This document shows positions 38,388 to 47,403 of a DNA stretch of 64,000 bases, piece after piece. Position 1 is the stretch's first letter, and each line of letters opens with the position of its first letter. Position numbers and translations under genes: made by a program. Under the pieces are notes generated by a model. It searched no databases and was not told where the DNA came from. It saw only the letters and a list, made by a program, of their open reading frames with translations. The stretch lies in the NCBI GenBank assembly GCA_938046585.1, contig CALIWR010000022.1, forward strand, positions 8,108 to 72,107, given 5' to 3'. The stretch comes from an uncultured Propionibacteriaceae bacterium (GTDB lineage Bacteria > Actinomycetota > Actinomycetes > Propionibacteriales > Propionibacteriaceae).

Positions 38388-41012
38388 ATGCGTGCTGTTC
38401 ATCTGAAAATCAGTCTGGCCCTGACAACGGCGGTGGCTCTGTCGGTCGTTGTCGCCCCGACCGCTCCGGCCGCCCCGACCGATCCGATCCCGCAGGTCCC
38501 GGTCACCCCGTCCGGCAGCCCGGCGGCGGTGGTCCCCGGCCAGTGGATCGTCGGCGTGGCTGGTTCCCCGCTCGCCCGCGGCGGTACCACAGCCCAGATC
38601 GACTCCGCCCAGAACGGTGTCCTGGGTCAGGCCCGGTCCCAGGGGATCTCGGTACTGCCAACCCGAGTCTTCAAGCATGCCTACAACGGGATCACGATCC
38701 GTGCCAGTGAGCAGGCGGCGGCGCAGCTGCGTAGCCTGCCCGGGGTGACCGGGGTCTGGCCGGTCTACCAGGTGGCGCAGCCGAAGCCAGCCGACGCCAA
38801 CCCGGCCCTGGCCAGCGCATTGGCGATGAGCGGCGCCGACATCGTCCAGTCCGAACTCGGTTTCACCGGCCGCGATATCAAGGTCGGGATCATCGACTCC
38901 GGCATCGACATCGACCACCCCGACCTGGGCGGCACCGGCAAACCCGGCACCACCGCCTTCCCCACCACCCGGGTCAAATGGGGCACCGACCTGGTCGGCG
39001 ACGCCTACGACGCCGGCGGGACTACGCCGCAGCAGACCACCCCGAGGCCGGACCCGGTCCCCGACGACTGCGGCGGGCACGGCACCCACGTCGCCGGGAT
39101 CGTCGGCGCAGCCGGTAATCCAGCCAGCGGCGGGGTCCGTGGCGTCGCTCCGCAAGCCGAGCTCGGCGCGTACCGGATCTTCGGCTGCCAGGGCTCGTCG
39201 AGCACCGAGATCATCCTGGCTGCCATGGACCGGGCCCTGGCCGACGGCATGGACGTAGTCAACATGAGCCTGGGCTCCTCGTACATGTCGTGGCCGTCGT
39301 ACCCGACCGCGGTCGCCGGGGATGTGATGGCCGAGGCCGGGGTGATCCTGGTCGCCTCGGCCGGCAACGACGGCGCTGGCACGGTCTTCACGACTAGTGC
39401 GCCCGGCGTGTCGAAGTCTGCGATCGCGGTCGGGTCGGTGGAGAACACCACCGCTAAGGTCCGGTACTTCACCGTCAGTCCTGATGGCCGCCAGATCGCC
39501 TACCGCGGCGGCAGCGGCTCGGCACAAGAGCCGTCCTCAGGCGAGATGCCGTTGGCGTTAGCCGGGCGCGACCAGTCTGGGCAGGAGAACACCGCCTGCG
39601 GCGCGATCGGTGATGTGGCCGGCAAGGTGGCCCTGATCGCGCGCGGCACCTGTTCTTTCCACCAGAAGGCGCTGCGGGCCCAGCAGGCCGGAGCCAAGGC
39701 GGTCGTGCTGTACAACAACGCTCCCGGTGCGATTACCCCGTCGCTCACTGGCGAGCCCCCGATCACGATCCCGGTGGTCATGATCGACCAAGCCGATGGG
39801 CAGGCGATCACGCAGCGGCTGAGCGCCGGCCCGGTCACCATGACCTGGACCGACCAGTGGCTGACCCGGCCGAATCCGACCCAGGGGCTGATGTCAGCCT
39901 TCAGCTCGTACGGGCTGGCCGCCGATCTCAGCCTGAAGCCAGACCTGTCCGCGCCGGGTGGCAACATCTTCTCCACCTACCCGCTGGAGAAGAAGGGGTA
40001 CGCGAATCTGTCCGGCACGTCGATGGCGGCCCCGCATGTCGCCGGGGCAGTGGCGCTGCTGCTGCAGGCTCGGCCGCAGCTGCGTCACCAGCCGAAGGCG
40101 GTCCGTGAGCTGCTGCAGACCACCGGGGATCTGACTTCCTGGTCGGGTTTCCCGAAGCTGAATCTGGCAGAGCCGGCGCACCGTCAAGGCGGCGGGATGC
40201 TGAAGATCGACCGGGCGATCCAGGCCCAGCAGAGCGTCACGCCGGGCAAGATCACGATGGGTGAGGGCGATGCCGGCCCGAAGACCACCGCGATCACGAT
40301 CACCAACAGCAGTGACCAGCCGGTGACCTACCAGGTCAGTAAGAAGGACGCGGTGGCAACGATCGGCAGTGTCAGCCCGGCAATGCGGTTCACCCTGGCC
40401 AACGCCGGGATGACCGATCCGGGTAGCGTCACCGTACCGGCCCGAGGCAACGCCACCGTCCGGGTCACGATCACCCCGCCGGCGACACCGGAACAGGCGG
40501 TCTACAGCGGCTGGGTGGTCCTCACCTCGAAAGAGTCGACGCTGCGGATCCCGTACGCCGGCATGGTCGGCGACTACCAGTCGGTGAAGGTCCTGTCTGG
40601 TGATCTGCCGGCACTGGCGAAGATGTCGAACGGGCAGCCGTCCCCGGTAGCCGGGTCGCCGGTGTACACGATGGTGAACGGGGACCTGCCGACGCTGATC
40701 GCCCACCTGGACTACCCAGTGAACGAGCTGACGGTGGACCTGCTCCGGGTGGATGATCAGGGCCGCCAGAGCCTGCCCTATCCCGGCTATCCCGGCTGGC
40801 TGCGGACCGGGCCGCAAGGCAAGGACCCGTCGCAGCAGACGTTGACCTTCGATGGCACCTTCCCCGGGTCCGACGGCAAACCGCAGCCGGCCCCGAACGG
40901 GAAGTATGTCTTCGTGGTGAAGGTGTTGAAGGCGCTCGGTGACCCGGCAAACCCCGCGCACACCGAGACCTGGACCTCGCCGACGTTCACCATCGCCAGG
41001 GCCAACGCCTGA
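38388..41012 (+). CDS. secreted S8 subtilisin-like protease, PA-domain type (paralogue 2)
   Basis: 874 residues with the same architecture as the gene at 34000: signal peptide (ISLALTTAVALSVVVAPTAP), propeptide, S8 domain with Asp in IKVGIIDSGIDIDHPDLGG, His in DDCGGHGTHVAGIVG and Ser in NLSGTSMAAPHVAGAVALLL, PA insert (KVALIARGTCSFHQKALRAQ, then GAKAVVLYNN) and beta-rich C-terminus. GAAGGAG precedes the ATG at 38388. The two proteins are clearly paralogues from a tandem duplication. The PA insert and the region just after the catalytic His differ most, which suggests different substrate ranges. Confidence 0.95.
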   Translation: MRAVHLKISLALTTAVALSVVVAPTAPAAPTDPIPQVPVTPSGSPAAVVPGQWIVGVAGSPLARGGTTAQIDSAQNGVLGQARSQGISVLPTRVFKHAYNGITIRASEQAAAQLRSLPGVTGVWPVYQVAQPKPADANPALASALAMSGADIVQSELGFTGRDIKVGIIDSGIDIDHPDLGGTGKPGTTAFPTTRVKWGTDLVGDAYDAGGTTPQQTTPRPDPVPDDCGGHGTHVAGIVGAAGNPASGGVRGVAPQAELGAYRIFGCQGSSSTEIILAAMDRALADGMDVVNMSLGSSYMSWPSYPTAVAGDVMAEAGVILVASAGNDGAGTVFTTSAPGVSKSAIAVGSVENTTAKVRYFTVSPDGRQIAYRGGSGSAQEPSSGEMPLALAGRDQSGQENTACGAIGDVAGKVALIARGTCSFHQKALRAQQAGAKAVVLYNNAPGAITPSLTGEPPITIPVVMIDQADGQAITQRLSAGPVTMTWTDQWLTRPNPTQGLMSAFSSYGLAADLSLKPDLSAPGGNIFSTYPLEKKGYANLSGTSMAAPHVAGAVALLLQARPQLRHQPKAVRELLQTTGDLTSWSGFPKLNLAEPAHRQGGGMLKIDRAIQAQQSVTPGKITMGEGDAGPKTTAITITNSSDQPVTYQVSKKDAVATIGSVSPAMRFTLANAGMTDPGSVTVPARGNATVRVTITPPATPEQAVYSGWVVLTSKESTLRIPYAGMVGDYQSVKVLSGDLPALAKMSNGQPSPVAGSPVYTMVNGDLPTLIAHLDYPVNELTVDLLRVDDQGRQSLPYPGYPGWLRTGPQGKDPSQQTLTFDGTFPGSDGKPQPAPNGKYVFVVKVLKALGDPANPAHTETWTSPTFTIARANA
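38878..39187 (+). repeat. 310-bp block identical to 34472-34781
   Basis: Second copy of the identical block, in paralogue 2. Identity stops abruptly on both sides: CACGGC versus CGATAT before it, TCACGG versus CCAGGG after it. Confidence 0.9.
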
Positions 41013-41051
41013 TCGGGGTCGTACGGTCTCTTCCCCGTCTAGGCTGGCGGG

Positions 41052-41279
41052 ATGAGTCAGGGTCCTGAGGTACGGCCGGCAGAACCGACAAACGAGCAGT
41101 TGGCCCAGGGCCAGCTCCCATCAATGCCTGCCCGGGTTCCGGCCCGGCCGTACCTGCTGCCGCAGATGAGGCCGCCGGCGCCGCCACGGCCGACAATCAG
41201 CGGCTGTCAGCTCGCCATGATCATCGTGGCCATAATCCTGCTCCTGCCGCTCCTGTTTTTCTTCCTGTCAGTTCTGTGA
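41052..41279 (+). CDS. small C-terminally anchored membrane protein, VRPAEPTNEQ family (member 1)
   Basis: 75 residues: a hydrophilic N-terminus MSQGPEVRPAEPTNEQLAQG, a Pro-rich middle and one C-terminal hydrophobic helix (LAMIIVAIILLLPLLFFFLS) that reaches the last residue. This is a tail-anchor topology with the N-terminus in the cytoplasm. Three other small genes within 2.2 kb look related: 42693 and 43012 share the N-terminal motif, and 41336 shares the layout. It is not recognised as a known family. Confidence 0.7.
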   Translation: MSQGPEVRPAEPTNEQLAQGQLPSMPARVPARPYLLPQMRPPAPPRPTISGCQLAMIIVAIILLLPLLFFFLSVL

Positions 41280-41335
41280 GCAGGCCATCGGCGCGATCCG
41301 CTGCCGATCAGCCGGCCGCGAACTACGGTGAGCCC

Positions 41336-41593
41336 ATGACGCAGGAACGGTACGAGGCTGTGAACGAACCGATCCCGGGGCCGGCCTTCGAGCAGACCCA
41401 GCAGCCTGATCCTGCCCACCCGCAGCAGCAGGTCGATAGGCACCAGCCGGGGCGCTCTGGTCTGGCTCCGTACCCGCAGCAGTGGCGCCGGCCCCGCCGT
41501 AGCGTGGGCCTGCAGATCCTGAGGGCCGTGCTGGGCACCCTCCTGGCGCTGGTGATCCTCTACGGCTGCGTCGCCATGGTGATGGTTCGGTAG
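41336..41593 (+). CDS. small C-terminally anchored membrane protein (diverged member 2)
   Basis: 85 residues: MTQERYEAVNEPIPGPAFEQ, a Gln/Pro-rich middle, basic residues (WRRPRRS), then one hydrophobic helix near the C-terminus (ILRAVLGTLLALVILYGCVA). The layout matches the neighbouring small proteins, and MTQERYEAVNEP aligns loosely with MSQEPYVRSTEP. The frame is open 20 codons further upstream but ATG 41336 gives the family-like N-terminus. Unknown function. Confidence 0.6.
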   Translation: MTQERYEAVNEPIPGPAFEQTQQPDPAHPQQQVDRHQPGRSGLAPYPQQWRRPRRSVGLQILRAVLGTLLALVILYGCVAMVMVR

Positions 41594-41604
41594 CCGACCC
41601 GCGC

Positions 41605-41890
41605 TCAGACCAGGCTCCAGCCGGCGGTGCTGCTGCGGTAGCTCCAGAAGTCCCGGTACGGGCCATCCTGGTCGACTAGGTCAGCGTGCCGGCCGCGCTG
41701 GGCGATGCGCCCACCACCTGGTCGGCGGCGACGGTCTCCAGCTTGTAGGCGATCACGATCAAAGCCTGCCTGATCAGCAGTCGGCCCCGGATCGGGGCCG
41801 CGAGCTGTTTGATCGCCGCCTGCCCCCGCCGGGCCCGCGCTCGATGCTGCGCCTCGCTGTCCGAGGCCTGGTCCGGCTCGGCCAGAACTC
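41605..41890 (-). pseudogene. relic of a multidrug ABC exporter with internal deletion and frameshift
   Basis: On the minus strand, one frame reads IKQLAAPIRGRLLIRQALIV and IAY, which resembles the N-terminus of a fused TMD-NBD exporter, and runs straight into KLETVAADQVV, part of the H-loop region near the end of an NBD. After a frameshift, GGRIAQRGRHADLVDQDGPY and RDFWSYRSSTAGWSLV give the normal exporter C-terminus. About 500 codons in between are missing. The divergent TetR gene was probably its regulator. The reading is mine from family memory; a protein search with both frames would confirm it. Confidence 0.7.
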
Positions 41891-42026
41891 ACCTCCAGCT
41901 AATACAGAATTAGATTCATCATTTACTGAGGCTACCCTGGCGACGCGCCCCGGCAGGCCAGCTGGCCGGGTCGGGTCCGTACTCATCGCGGATGATGTCC
42001 GCGACGAGCCCTGGAGGAGGTTCAGG

Positions 42027-42683
42027 ATGCACCAACCGGGTCGGACCGGGCCCAAGCCGCGGTTCAGCCGAGACGACGCGGTCCGGGCCGCCTTGGAGAT
42101 CGGGATCGGCGACTTCAGCCTGTCCCAGGTGGCGGCCCGGCTCGGCGTCGTCACCACCGCCCTCTACCGGACGGTCACCTCGCGTGACGACCTGCTGCGG
42201 ATCTGCTTGGACCAGATCTCGACGGAATGTGACTTCACCGGCATCGCCGGGCCCTGGCCGCACGTGTTGCGGGACTTCGCGCAGCAGTTCTGGCAGCTGA
42301 TGGAGGACTATCCGGGGCTAGCCGGGGTACTGATGTCGGTCCCCTGGGCGCACCAGTCGTTCGCCTCCCAGATCGCCTCCGTACACCGGGCGCTGCTGGC
42401 CGGAGGTCTTGATGAGCAGACCGCCAGCCTGGGGCTGGACTGTGTCGGGGACACCGTCGTGATCACCCATGTCGAGGTGATGGCCGCTCGCCGGGTGCAG
42501 CAGCTGGCGGACGGCAGCAGCGAGACCGGCCTGGACGCCACGCGGCGCCAGTTCCGCGACCGCAACCTGGCCGAGGTGTTACCACGCGGACTGCGCCCGG
42601 GCCCGGACTGGGTGGAGCGCGGCTGGTTAGACCGCAAAGTCGAGGTCATCATCCGGGGCCTGAGCGCACCCGGGAATCTCTAA
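42027..42683 (+). CDS. TetR-family transcriptional regulator
   Basis: 218 residues. The N-terminal helix-turn-helix reads RFSRDDAVRAALEIGIGDFS and LSQVAARLGVVTTALYRTVT; the rest is the all-helical ligand domain of the TetR fold. The ATG at 42027 follows GGAGG; the frame is open 61 codons upstream but that part overlaps the ABC relic and its promoter. Its likely original target was the exporter that is now a relic on the opposite strand. With the target lost it may be orphaned or control the adjacent small membrane proteins. Confidence 0.88.
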   Translation: MHQPGRTGPKPRFSRDDAVRAALEIGIGDFSLSQVAARLGVVTTALYRTVTSRDDLLRICLDQISTECDFTGIAGPWPHVLRDFAQQFWQLMEDYPGLAGVLMSVPWAHQSFASQIASVHRALLAGGLDEQTASLGLDCVGDTVVITHVEVMAARRVQQLADGSSETGLDATRRQFRDRNLAEVLPRGLRPGPDWVERGWLDRKVEVIIRGLSAPGNL

Positions 42684-42692
42684 TCTGAGCAG

Positions 42693-42929
42693 ATGAGCCC
42701 GGAGCAGTACGTACGGCCGGCAGAGCCGACCAACGAGCAGATCGCTCAGCAGTCGTCAGGCCCCGCCTACCCGGTCCTGCCGATGAACCGGCCCGGATTG
42801 ACGCCTTTTCCCCCAGCGCCTCCGCAGCCGAAGGTGAACAAGGTCGCCCTGACCGTCAGGATCGCGCTCCTGGTGATCCCGCTCCTGATCGTGGGCATCG
42901 CCATGTTGATGGGCCTGCTCCTCTTCTGA
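42693..42929 (+). CDS. small C-terminally anchored membrane protein, VRPAEPTNEQ family (member 3)
   Basis: 78 residues: MSPEQYVRPAEPTNEQIAQQ, a Pro-rich middle, then one hydrophobic helix (IALLVIPLLIVGIAMLMGLL) at the C-terminus. The N-terminal motif is nearly identical to that of the gene at 41052. It begins 10 bp after the TetR stop and may be cotranscribed with it. Unknown function. Confidence 0.7.
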   Translation: MSPEQYVRPAEPTNEQIAQQSSGPAYPVLPMNRPGLTPFPPAPPQPKVNKVALTVRIALLVIPLLIVGIAMLMGLLLF

Positions 42930-43011
42930 ATCCGACCATCAGCCCTCTCTATCGTGCCCGCCGATTCTCGCCACAATTCGTGATGAGTCTTAGGCGTTCT
43001 AACCTCAGTAG

Positions 43012-43215
43012 ATGAGCCAGGAACCGTACGTACGGTCGACGGAACCGACCAATGAGCAGATCACCAACCCGCCCGTCGTCTGGTCATATGTCCCAACGTC
43101 TCAGCCCCAGAAACCGTTCGCCATCGCCTTCAGCGTAGTTATGGTGATCTGGGTAGTGGAGTTTCTGGCTATCGCTGGCGGATTCGTCGCCCTGATCTGG
43201 TACATCACCTCCTGA
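43012..43215 (+). CDS. small C-terminally anchored membrane protein, VRPAEPTNEQ family (member 4)
   Basis: 67 residues: MSQEPYVRSTEPTNEQITNP, a short linker and a hydrophobic C-terminal helix (AFSVVMVIWVVEFLAIAGGF). It is a clear relative of the genes at 41052 and 42693. About 100 bp of non-coding DNA separates it from the convergent TPR gene. Confidence 0.7.
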   Translation: MSQEPYVRSTEPTNEQITNPPVVWSYVPTSQPQKPFAIAFSVVMVIWVVEFLAIAGGFVALIWYITS

Positions 43216-43313
43216 CACCTGCCGGGCGAGTTCACGCAGACGACAGCCGAGAGAAGCAGACCCGTTTCGTACCTGCGGCCTCAGTCAGGACTGGTCTGCT
43301 CCGCGGCGGACGC

Positions 43314-45017
43314 CTAGCCACCATCCGGTTCGGTGGGCAGACGGCTGAGCCGGGCCAAATGCGAGGCATAGGCACGGTTCACCGCACGGCGGGGGAAGAC
43401 CAGATCGCGACGTTCGGGATGCCGCATCGCCACCGGTTGGCCGACTACATGGTAGACGCCGGGTACCTCGTCGGGCAGCCCCTCGGTCTCGCCGTATTCG
43501 ATGGTGACGAGTTCGATCCGGGAACCGCGATAGTGCAGGAATTCGCTTTCGACCACCTCGTCAGGCATGCGGATAGGGTCTTCCGGTTCACATTCGAGGG
43601 GCTCTTGCCCATCAGACTGGAGTCTGATCTTGCTGGCAGTGCGGTTGCGGATCCTGACCTGGGCCGGCGCCGCGGCGGGCGCGGCGGTGACACCGAGTCC
43701 GAGGGCGGTGGGGGCCTCGACCTGGTCCGGCGCCAGCGCGTAGCGGCAGGCGGCCTGCTCGAGGTATCGGGTGATCTCACCGGGCCAGGGGAAGATCAGC
43801 CGGGGCCCGGGGCGCAGCATCGATCCGGCGCCGAGCGGTCCGGCGGCGAGATCGGTACGACCGGTGAGCCGGCTCCAGGCGATCAACTCGGCGGCCAGCC
43901 GGGGACGGCGGCATTGGACCAGGCGCAGCACCCGGTCCAGGTGAGCGGTGGTGAATCCGTCACGGAAGGCGGTCCGGGCCGACGCGCCAACGATCGTGAA
44001 CCGGCGGGCGGCCTGGGCCACCAAGGCCGGCACGGCCAGGTCCACCGCCTCGTCCAGCACCTGGGCGCTGGGCTGCGACCCGCCCAGACAGACCATGGTG
44101 TCGCTGAGGTCCAGGTCGGCCTCGGCGAGCGCGTCGTATTCCTCGGCCGTGGCCAGGACCTCGGTCGCCGATCGCAGGGCCGCCAGGGCCCGCTCCGGCT
44201 GGCCCAGGTCCCGGTAGGCCCGGGCCAGGTTCCGGTAGCAGATCGCCTGTTGCCGGGCACTGCCAGGAACCGCCCGGTATCCGCCCAGCGCCTCCCAGCC
44301 CAGCGCCAACTGCTCGGTGGTGGTCGCGGCCAGGCCAGAGCGCAGACCGGCCCAGGCCACCCGTCCTGGGTGCCCCGGCGCCGCCTCGGCCAGCCGTTCG
44401 TCGACCAAGCCCAGCGCCTGATCTAGGTCAGCTTGGCCTGGGTGATGCCGGGCGGCGAGGTGAGCGAAAGCCAGGTTGAGCGCCGCGCCCAGCCGGTCGG
44501 CCGTACCGCTAGCCAGGTCGGCTGCCTGGGTCAGCAGCGGGATCGCATCCGAGGCTCGCTGCTCGTCGACCAGGATCAGACCCTGCAACGTGAGTGATGC
44601 CGCCGCCAGCGCCGGGTGTTCCAGGTCTGCGACCAGGTTCAACGCCTCTTTGGCGGCCAGGGGCAGGTTGCGCCGGTAGAGGACCCCGGCCCGGATCAGG
44701 CGGTACTGCTGCGTGGCTGGCGGCTCGGGGAAGGCCAGGTGGAGTTCCTGCCAGGGGGTGGGGGCTAAGGCGACCGAGGTCCGCGACACCTGGCACAGGC
44801 AGGCCACGTACGCCAAAGCCGTGTCAGGATCGACACCATCGCGAGGCCGGCTGATCAGCGTGGCCGCCTCCTGGTAGCGCCCGGCCTGATACAGGGCGGC
44901 GACCAGATCGGCCAGCCCGTCCTGGGGGTTCTCCCAGTGGCGCCGCCAGGCCTCGGCCAGCGGAACCGGCTCCCGGTCGGGGTAGACCGGCAAGACCAGG
45001 TGCCAGATCGGGATCAT
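43314..45017 (-). CDS. TPR-repeat protein with the VRIRN-YG-GLPD C-terminal domain shared with the CRISPR SAVED effector
   Basis: 567 residues. From ~30 to ~390 it is a helical solenoid of TPR-like pairs (LADLVAALYQAGRYQEAATL, ALEHP-type helices, YRNLARAYRDLGQPERALAA). Residues 454-555 form a different, beta-rich domain: VRIRN 454-458, IEYG 506-509, EGLPD 512-516, then PERRDLVFPRR. The same landmarks in the same order end the SAVED protein at 62114. The ATG overlaps the stop of the CHAT gene (ATGA), so protease and TPR protein are made together, as expected for an adaptor or regulator of a CHAT protease. In type III-E systems TPR and CHAT are fused in Csx29; here they are separate. The role is inferred. 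Confidence 0.85.
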   Translation of the reverse strand: MIPIWHLVLPVYPDREPVPLAEAWRRHWENPQDGLADLVAALYQAGRYQEAATLISRPRDGVDPDTALAYVACLCQVSRTSVALAPTPWQELHLAFPEPPATQQYRLIRAGVLYRRNLPLAAKEALNLVADLEHPALAAASLTLQGLILVDEQRASDAIPLLTQAADLASGTADRLGAALNLAFAHLAARHHPGQADLDQALGLVDERLAEAAPGHPGRVAWAGLRSGLAATTTEQLALGWEALGGYRAVPGSARQQAICYRNLARAYRDLGQPERALAALRSATEVLATAEEYDALAEADLDLSDTMVCLGGSQPSAQVLDEAVDLAVPALVAQAARRFTIVGASARTAFRDGFTTAHLDRVLRLVQCRRPRLAAELIAWSRLTGRTDLAAGPLGAGSMLRPGPRLIFPWPGEITRYLEQAACRYALAPDQVEAPTALGLGVTAAPAAAPAQVRIRNRTASKIRLQSDGQEPLECEPEDPIRMPDEVVESEFLHYRGSRIELVTIEYGETEGLPDEVPGVYHVVGQPVAMRHPERRDLVFPRRAVNRAYASHLARLSRLPTEPDGG

Positions 45018-46261
45018 CGGCTCTCCTCGGCCTCGGCCTGCTCCCAGGCCTGGTAGGTGGTCAGAGCGGCCCAGCCGAGGGGCGCGTACTCCAGGGCCTG
45101 GGTACGGCGCCAGGCGGCGAGCTGTTCTCGTTGGAAGGCGGCCAGCTCGTGGACCGGGTCGGCCGCGGTCAGGGCCTGGTCGACTGCCTCGGCCAGCTGC
45201 GCAAACGGGGTCCCGGCGGCGCCCAGAATGCGGTACCCCTGATCGCTCACCAGGGCCCAGCGGGTCGCCACCACGGTCTCGGCGCCGGAGTCAATCATCG
45301 CGGTCACCAGGCCGTACGGTTCCGGATGGGCCAGATCATCGCCGCTGCGGCAGGCGACCAGGCCAACCCGGGGCGGCATCGGCCAGAGCCGGGCCCCGTC
45401 TATCTCGATCGGCGAGCCCTCACCGGCGCCGCTCCAGGCGGCGGCTGGGAGCTGCTCGGGGGTGGCGTCGCCGGCGCCGCGGGTGCCGCGGACCAGGTCG
45501 GCTGCGGTCAGCAGCAGCCGGCGCTTGTCCTGAGCCGGGTTGGCTGACCATAGTTTCAGTGAGCAGCCCAGCATCAGGCCGACCTGATCCGGTTCGGCCG
45601 ATGGCTGTACGACATGGCCGACGTACAGGAGCCGGGAACGGCCGGGTAGCCGGCTCGCCAACCAGCGCCGATCGATCCTGGCGGCGACCGCGCCGTCGGG
45701 TCCGCGTCCGTTGCGCCCGGCCCGGACCCTGGCCCTGGTCCGCCACGGGGCCGGGTCGTTGATCACCGGCCCGGCCGGGGTGTCTGGGTCCACCACGTAG
45801 AGGGGCGGCTGTTCGCGGCGCTGCGACCAGGTCTCGACGGTCAGCGTCGGGTCGACATCGCGGCGCACGACCGGCGGGATCAGGCTGAGCGTGGTTCGTT
45901 CGACCAGTCTCGGCGCGTCGGGTGTGGCCCCTAGCGGCAGTAGTTCCCAGGGGACCGGCGAACAGGACGGGGCCGGCAGCAGCCGTAGCGGTTCGCCTGC
46001 CGCGAGCCGGCGTCGCAGCTGCTTGGGCAGCAGCCGGCGGGCCAGGCTGCTTACCAGGTGCCATTCCTGGTCAGGCTGGGCCAACGCCCCGACGTGAAGC
46101 TGGTCGTCGGGGTCCAGCCGAGGCATCGCGGCCCGTACGGATTCGGCAAGCTGGTCCATGACGTCTCGGCGCACGAACCAGGTGGCGGGTTGCGACCCGT
46201 CGTCCGCCCAGCAGGCCCACCAGTCCCCGGCACTGGTCGCGGTACCGGTAACGATCACCAT
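45014..46261 (-). CDS. CHAT-domain (caspase-like) cysteine protease
   Basis: 415 residues. The CHAT signature includes PVPWELLPLG (102-111), the His box SRLLYVGHVVQ (His 216) and the Cys box RVGLVACRSGDDL (Cys 304), followed by MIDSGAETVVATRWALVSDQ, the usual strand-helix after the catalytic Cys. Both catalytic residues are present, so an active peptidase is likely. CHAT proteases act in conflict systems such as type III-E Csx29, SAVED-CHAT and gasdermin operons. Its start overlaps the previous gene by 7 bp and its stop overlaps the TPR gene. The substrate is unknown; the two unrecognised operon partners are candidates. Confidence 0.9.
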   Translation of the reverse strand: MVIVTGTATSAGDWWACWADDGSQPATWFVRRDVMDQLAESVRAAMPRLDPDDQLHVGALAQPDQEWHLVSSLARRLLPKQLRRRLAAGEPLRLLPAPSCSPVPWELLPLGATPDAPRLVERTTLSLIPPVVRRDVDPTLTVETWSQRREQPPLYVVDPDTPAGPVINDPAPWRTRARVRAGRNGRGPDGAVAARIDRRWLASRLPGRSRLLYVGHVVQPSAEPDQVGLMLGCSLKLWSANPAQDKRRLLLTAADLVRGTRGAGDATPEQLPAAAWSGAGEGSPIEIDGARLWPMPPRVGLVACRSGDDLAHPEPYGLVTAMIDSGAETVVATRWALVSDQGYRILGAAGTPFAQLAEAVDQALTAADPVHELAAFQREQLAAWRRTQALEYAPLGWAALTTYQAWEQAEAEESR

Positions 46262-47403
46262 GCCGGCAGGCCTGCGTCTGCGGCGGCCAACAGCTCGGCC
46301 AACAGCGGACGGGCGGCTTGGGAGTCGAGGCGGCGGCGCAGCACCGCCCGTATCAGCCGCCGGTCCTGATAGGCGACCGGGTCCGGCCGCGGCGGGAACA
46401 CTTCGCTGGGTGGGCGGCGCAGGTCGGCGATATCAAGCCGGCTGCAGGCAGCGGTCGTGGTGGCCTGGTAGCGGCGGTGCCCGGGCTGGTGCTCGAGCCG
46501 GACCACGGTCGGCAGCGGCTCGTCGCCGAACAGCCGGGCGTGCAGCCGGGGTACCGGCTGGTCACCCGCCTCGACGCTGATCGTGAGCCCGGAGTCGGTC
46601 GTGGTGATCACCACGTTGTCTTCGTTGCCGCTCACCGAGCGGGCCGGGACCTGTAGCCAGTCCACCGTCTGATAACGGGCCTCATCCGGCCCGTCGCCGC
46701 CGGCCATCAGGGCCGGTTCGGCTTCGATCGGCTCGTCGTTCGGCCAGGAGGCCAGCAGCTGGGCCACCTCGGCGTCCTCGGCGTCCCAGTGGTCCTGGTA
46801 GGCGGCCGCGGCCTGCGCCTCGGTCGTATCGGGATCCAGCAGGTACGCAGCCGCGGCCACCGATTCCCGCAGCAGCCGGTCGGCGCGTTCCCGGCGGGCG
46901 CCAGTGAGCTCGGCGACCAGGCTGATCAGCCTGCCCAGGCCCTGGATCCCGCCGGCCAGCCAGGCCAGCGGCTCGGCCTCTAGGCAGCGTCCGGCGCGGG
47001 CGGCGAGCAGGCCCCGGTCCAGGTCGAGCGCCGCCTGGTCAGCCCCGGGCAGGCTGGCTGTCGCCGACGGCCACCACCGCTCCACCCAGCAGGCCCGGGC
47101 CAGGTCGGTCAGCGCCCGGGTGGTGTCACTCACCTCGGCCGGGACTTCCCGGGCCTGCCCGTGGCGTAGCTCGCGGCAGGCCTGGGCGACCTGGCGTCCG
47201 TACACCAGGCCAAGCCAGTCTTGCGCGGCGTCCGGGTCGAGCACCAGCGCGTACGGATGATCATCCGCGTTGCCGCCGGCGGGGAGGCTGATGACGGCGC
47301 CGATGACCTCCAGCGCAGCGGCCTGGACGGGGGTCTGAGGCTCGGACCAGCCCTGGGGAGTGACGTCGAGGGTGCCGGCGTCGGCGGTGATAGTTACGGT
47401 CAC
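46255..47403 (-). CDS. unknown protein, second gene of the CHAT operon
   Basis: 382 residues, not recognised. The N-terminal third mixes strands and helices; residues ~85-200 are helical and Ala/Leu/Trp-rich (LARACWVERWWPSATASLPG, then WLAGGIQGLGRLISLVAELT). A beta-rich stretch follows (DNVVITTTDSGLTISVEAGD) and the tail is Arg-rich (RRLIRAVLRRRLDSQ). No signal peptide or TM helix. GTG 47403 overlaps the stop of the 489-residue protein gene (GTGA). Strict coupling with the protease suggests a subunit, regulator or substrate; it could equally be a scaffold. Confidence 0.75.
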   Translation of the reverse strand: MTVTITADAGTLDVTPQGWSEPQTPVQAAALEVIGAVISLPAGGNADDHPYALVLDPDAAQDWLGLVYGRQVAQACRELRHGQAREVPAEVSDTTRALTDLARACWVERWWPSATASLPGADQAALDLDRGLLAARAGRCLEAEPLAWLAGGIQGLGRLISLVAELTGARRERADRLLRESVAAAAYLLDPDTTEAQAAAAYQDHWDAEDAEVAQLLASWPNDEPIEAEPALMAGGDGPDEARYQTVDWLQVPARSVSGNEDNVVITTTDSGLTISVEAGDQPVPRLHARLFGDEPLPTVVRLEHQPGHRRYQATTTAACSRLDIADLRRPPSEVFPPRPDPVAYQDRRLIRAVLRRRLDSQAARPLLAELLAAADAGLPAW

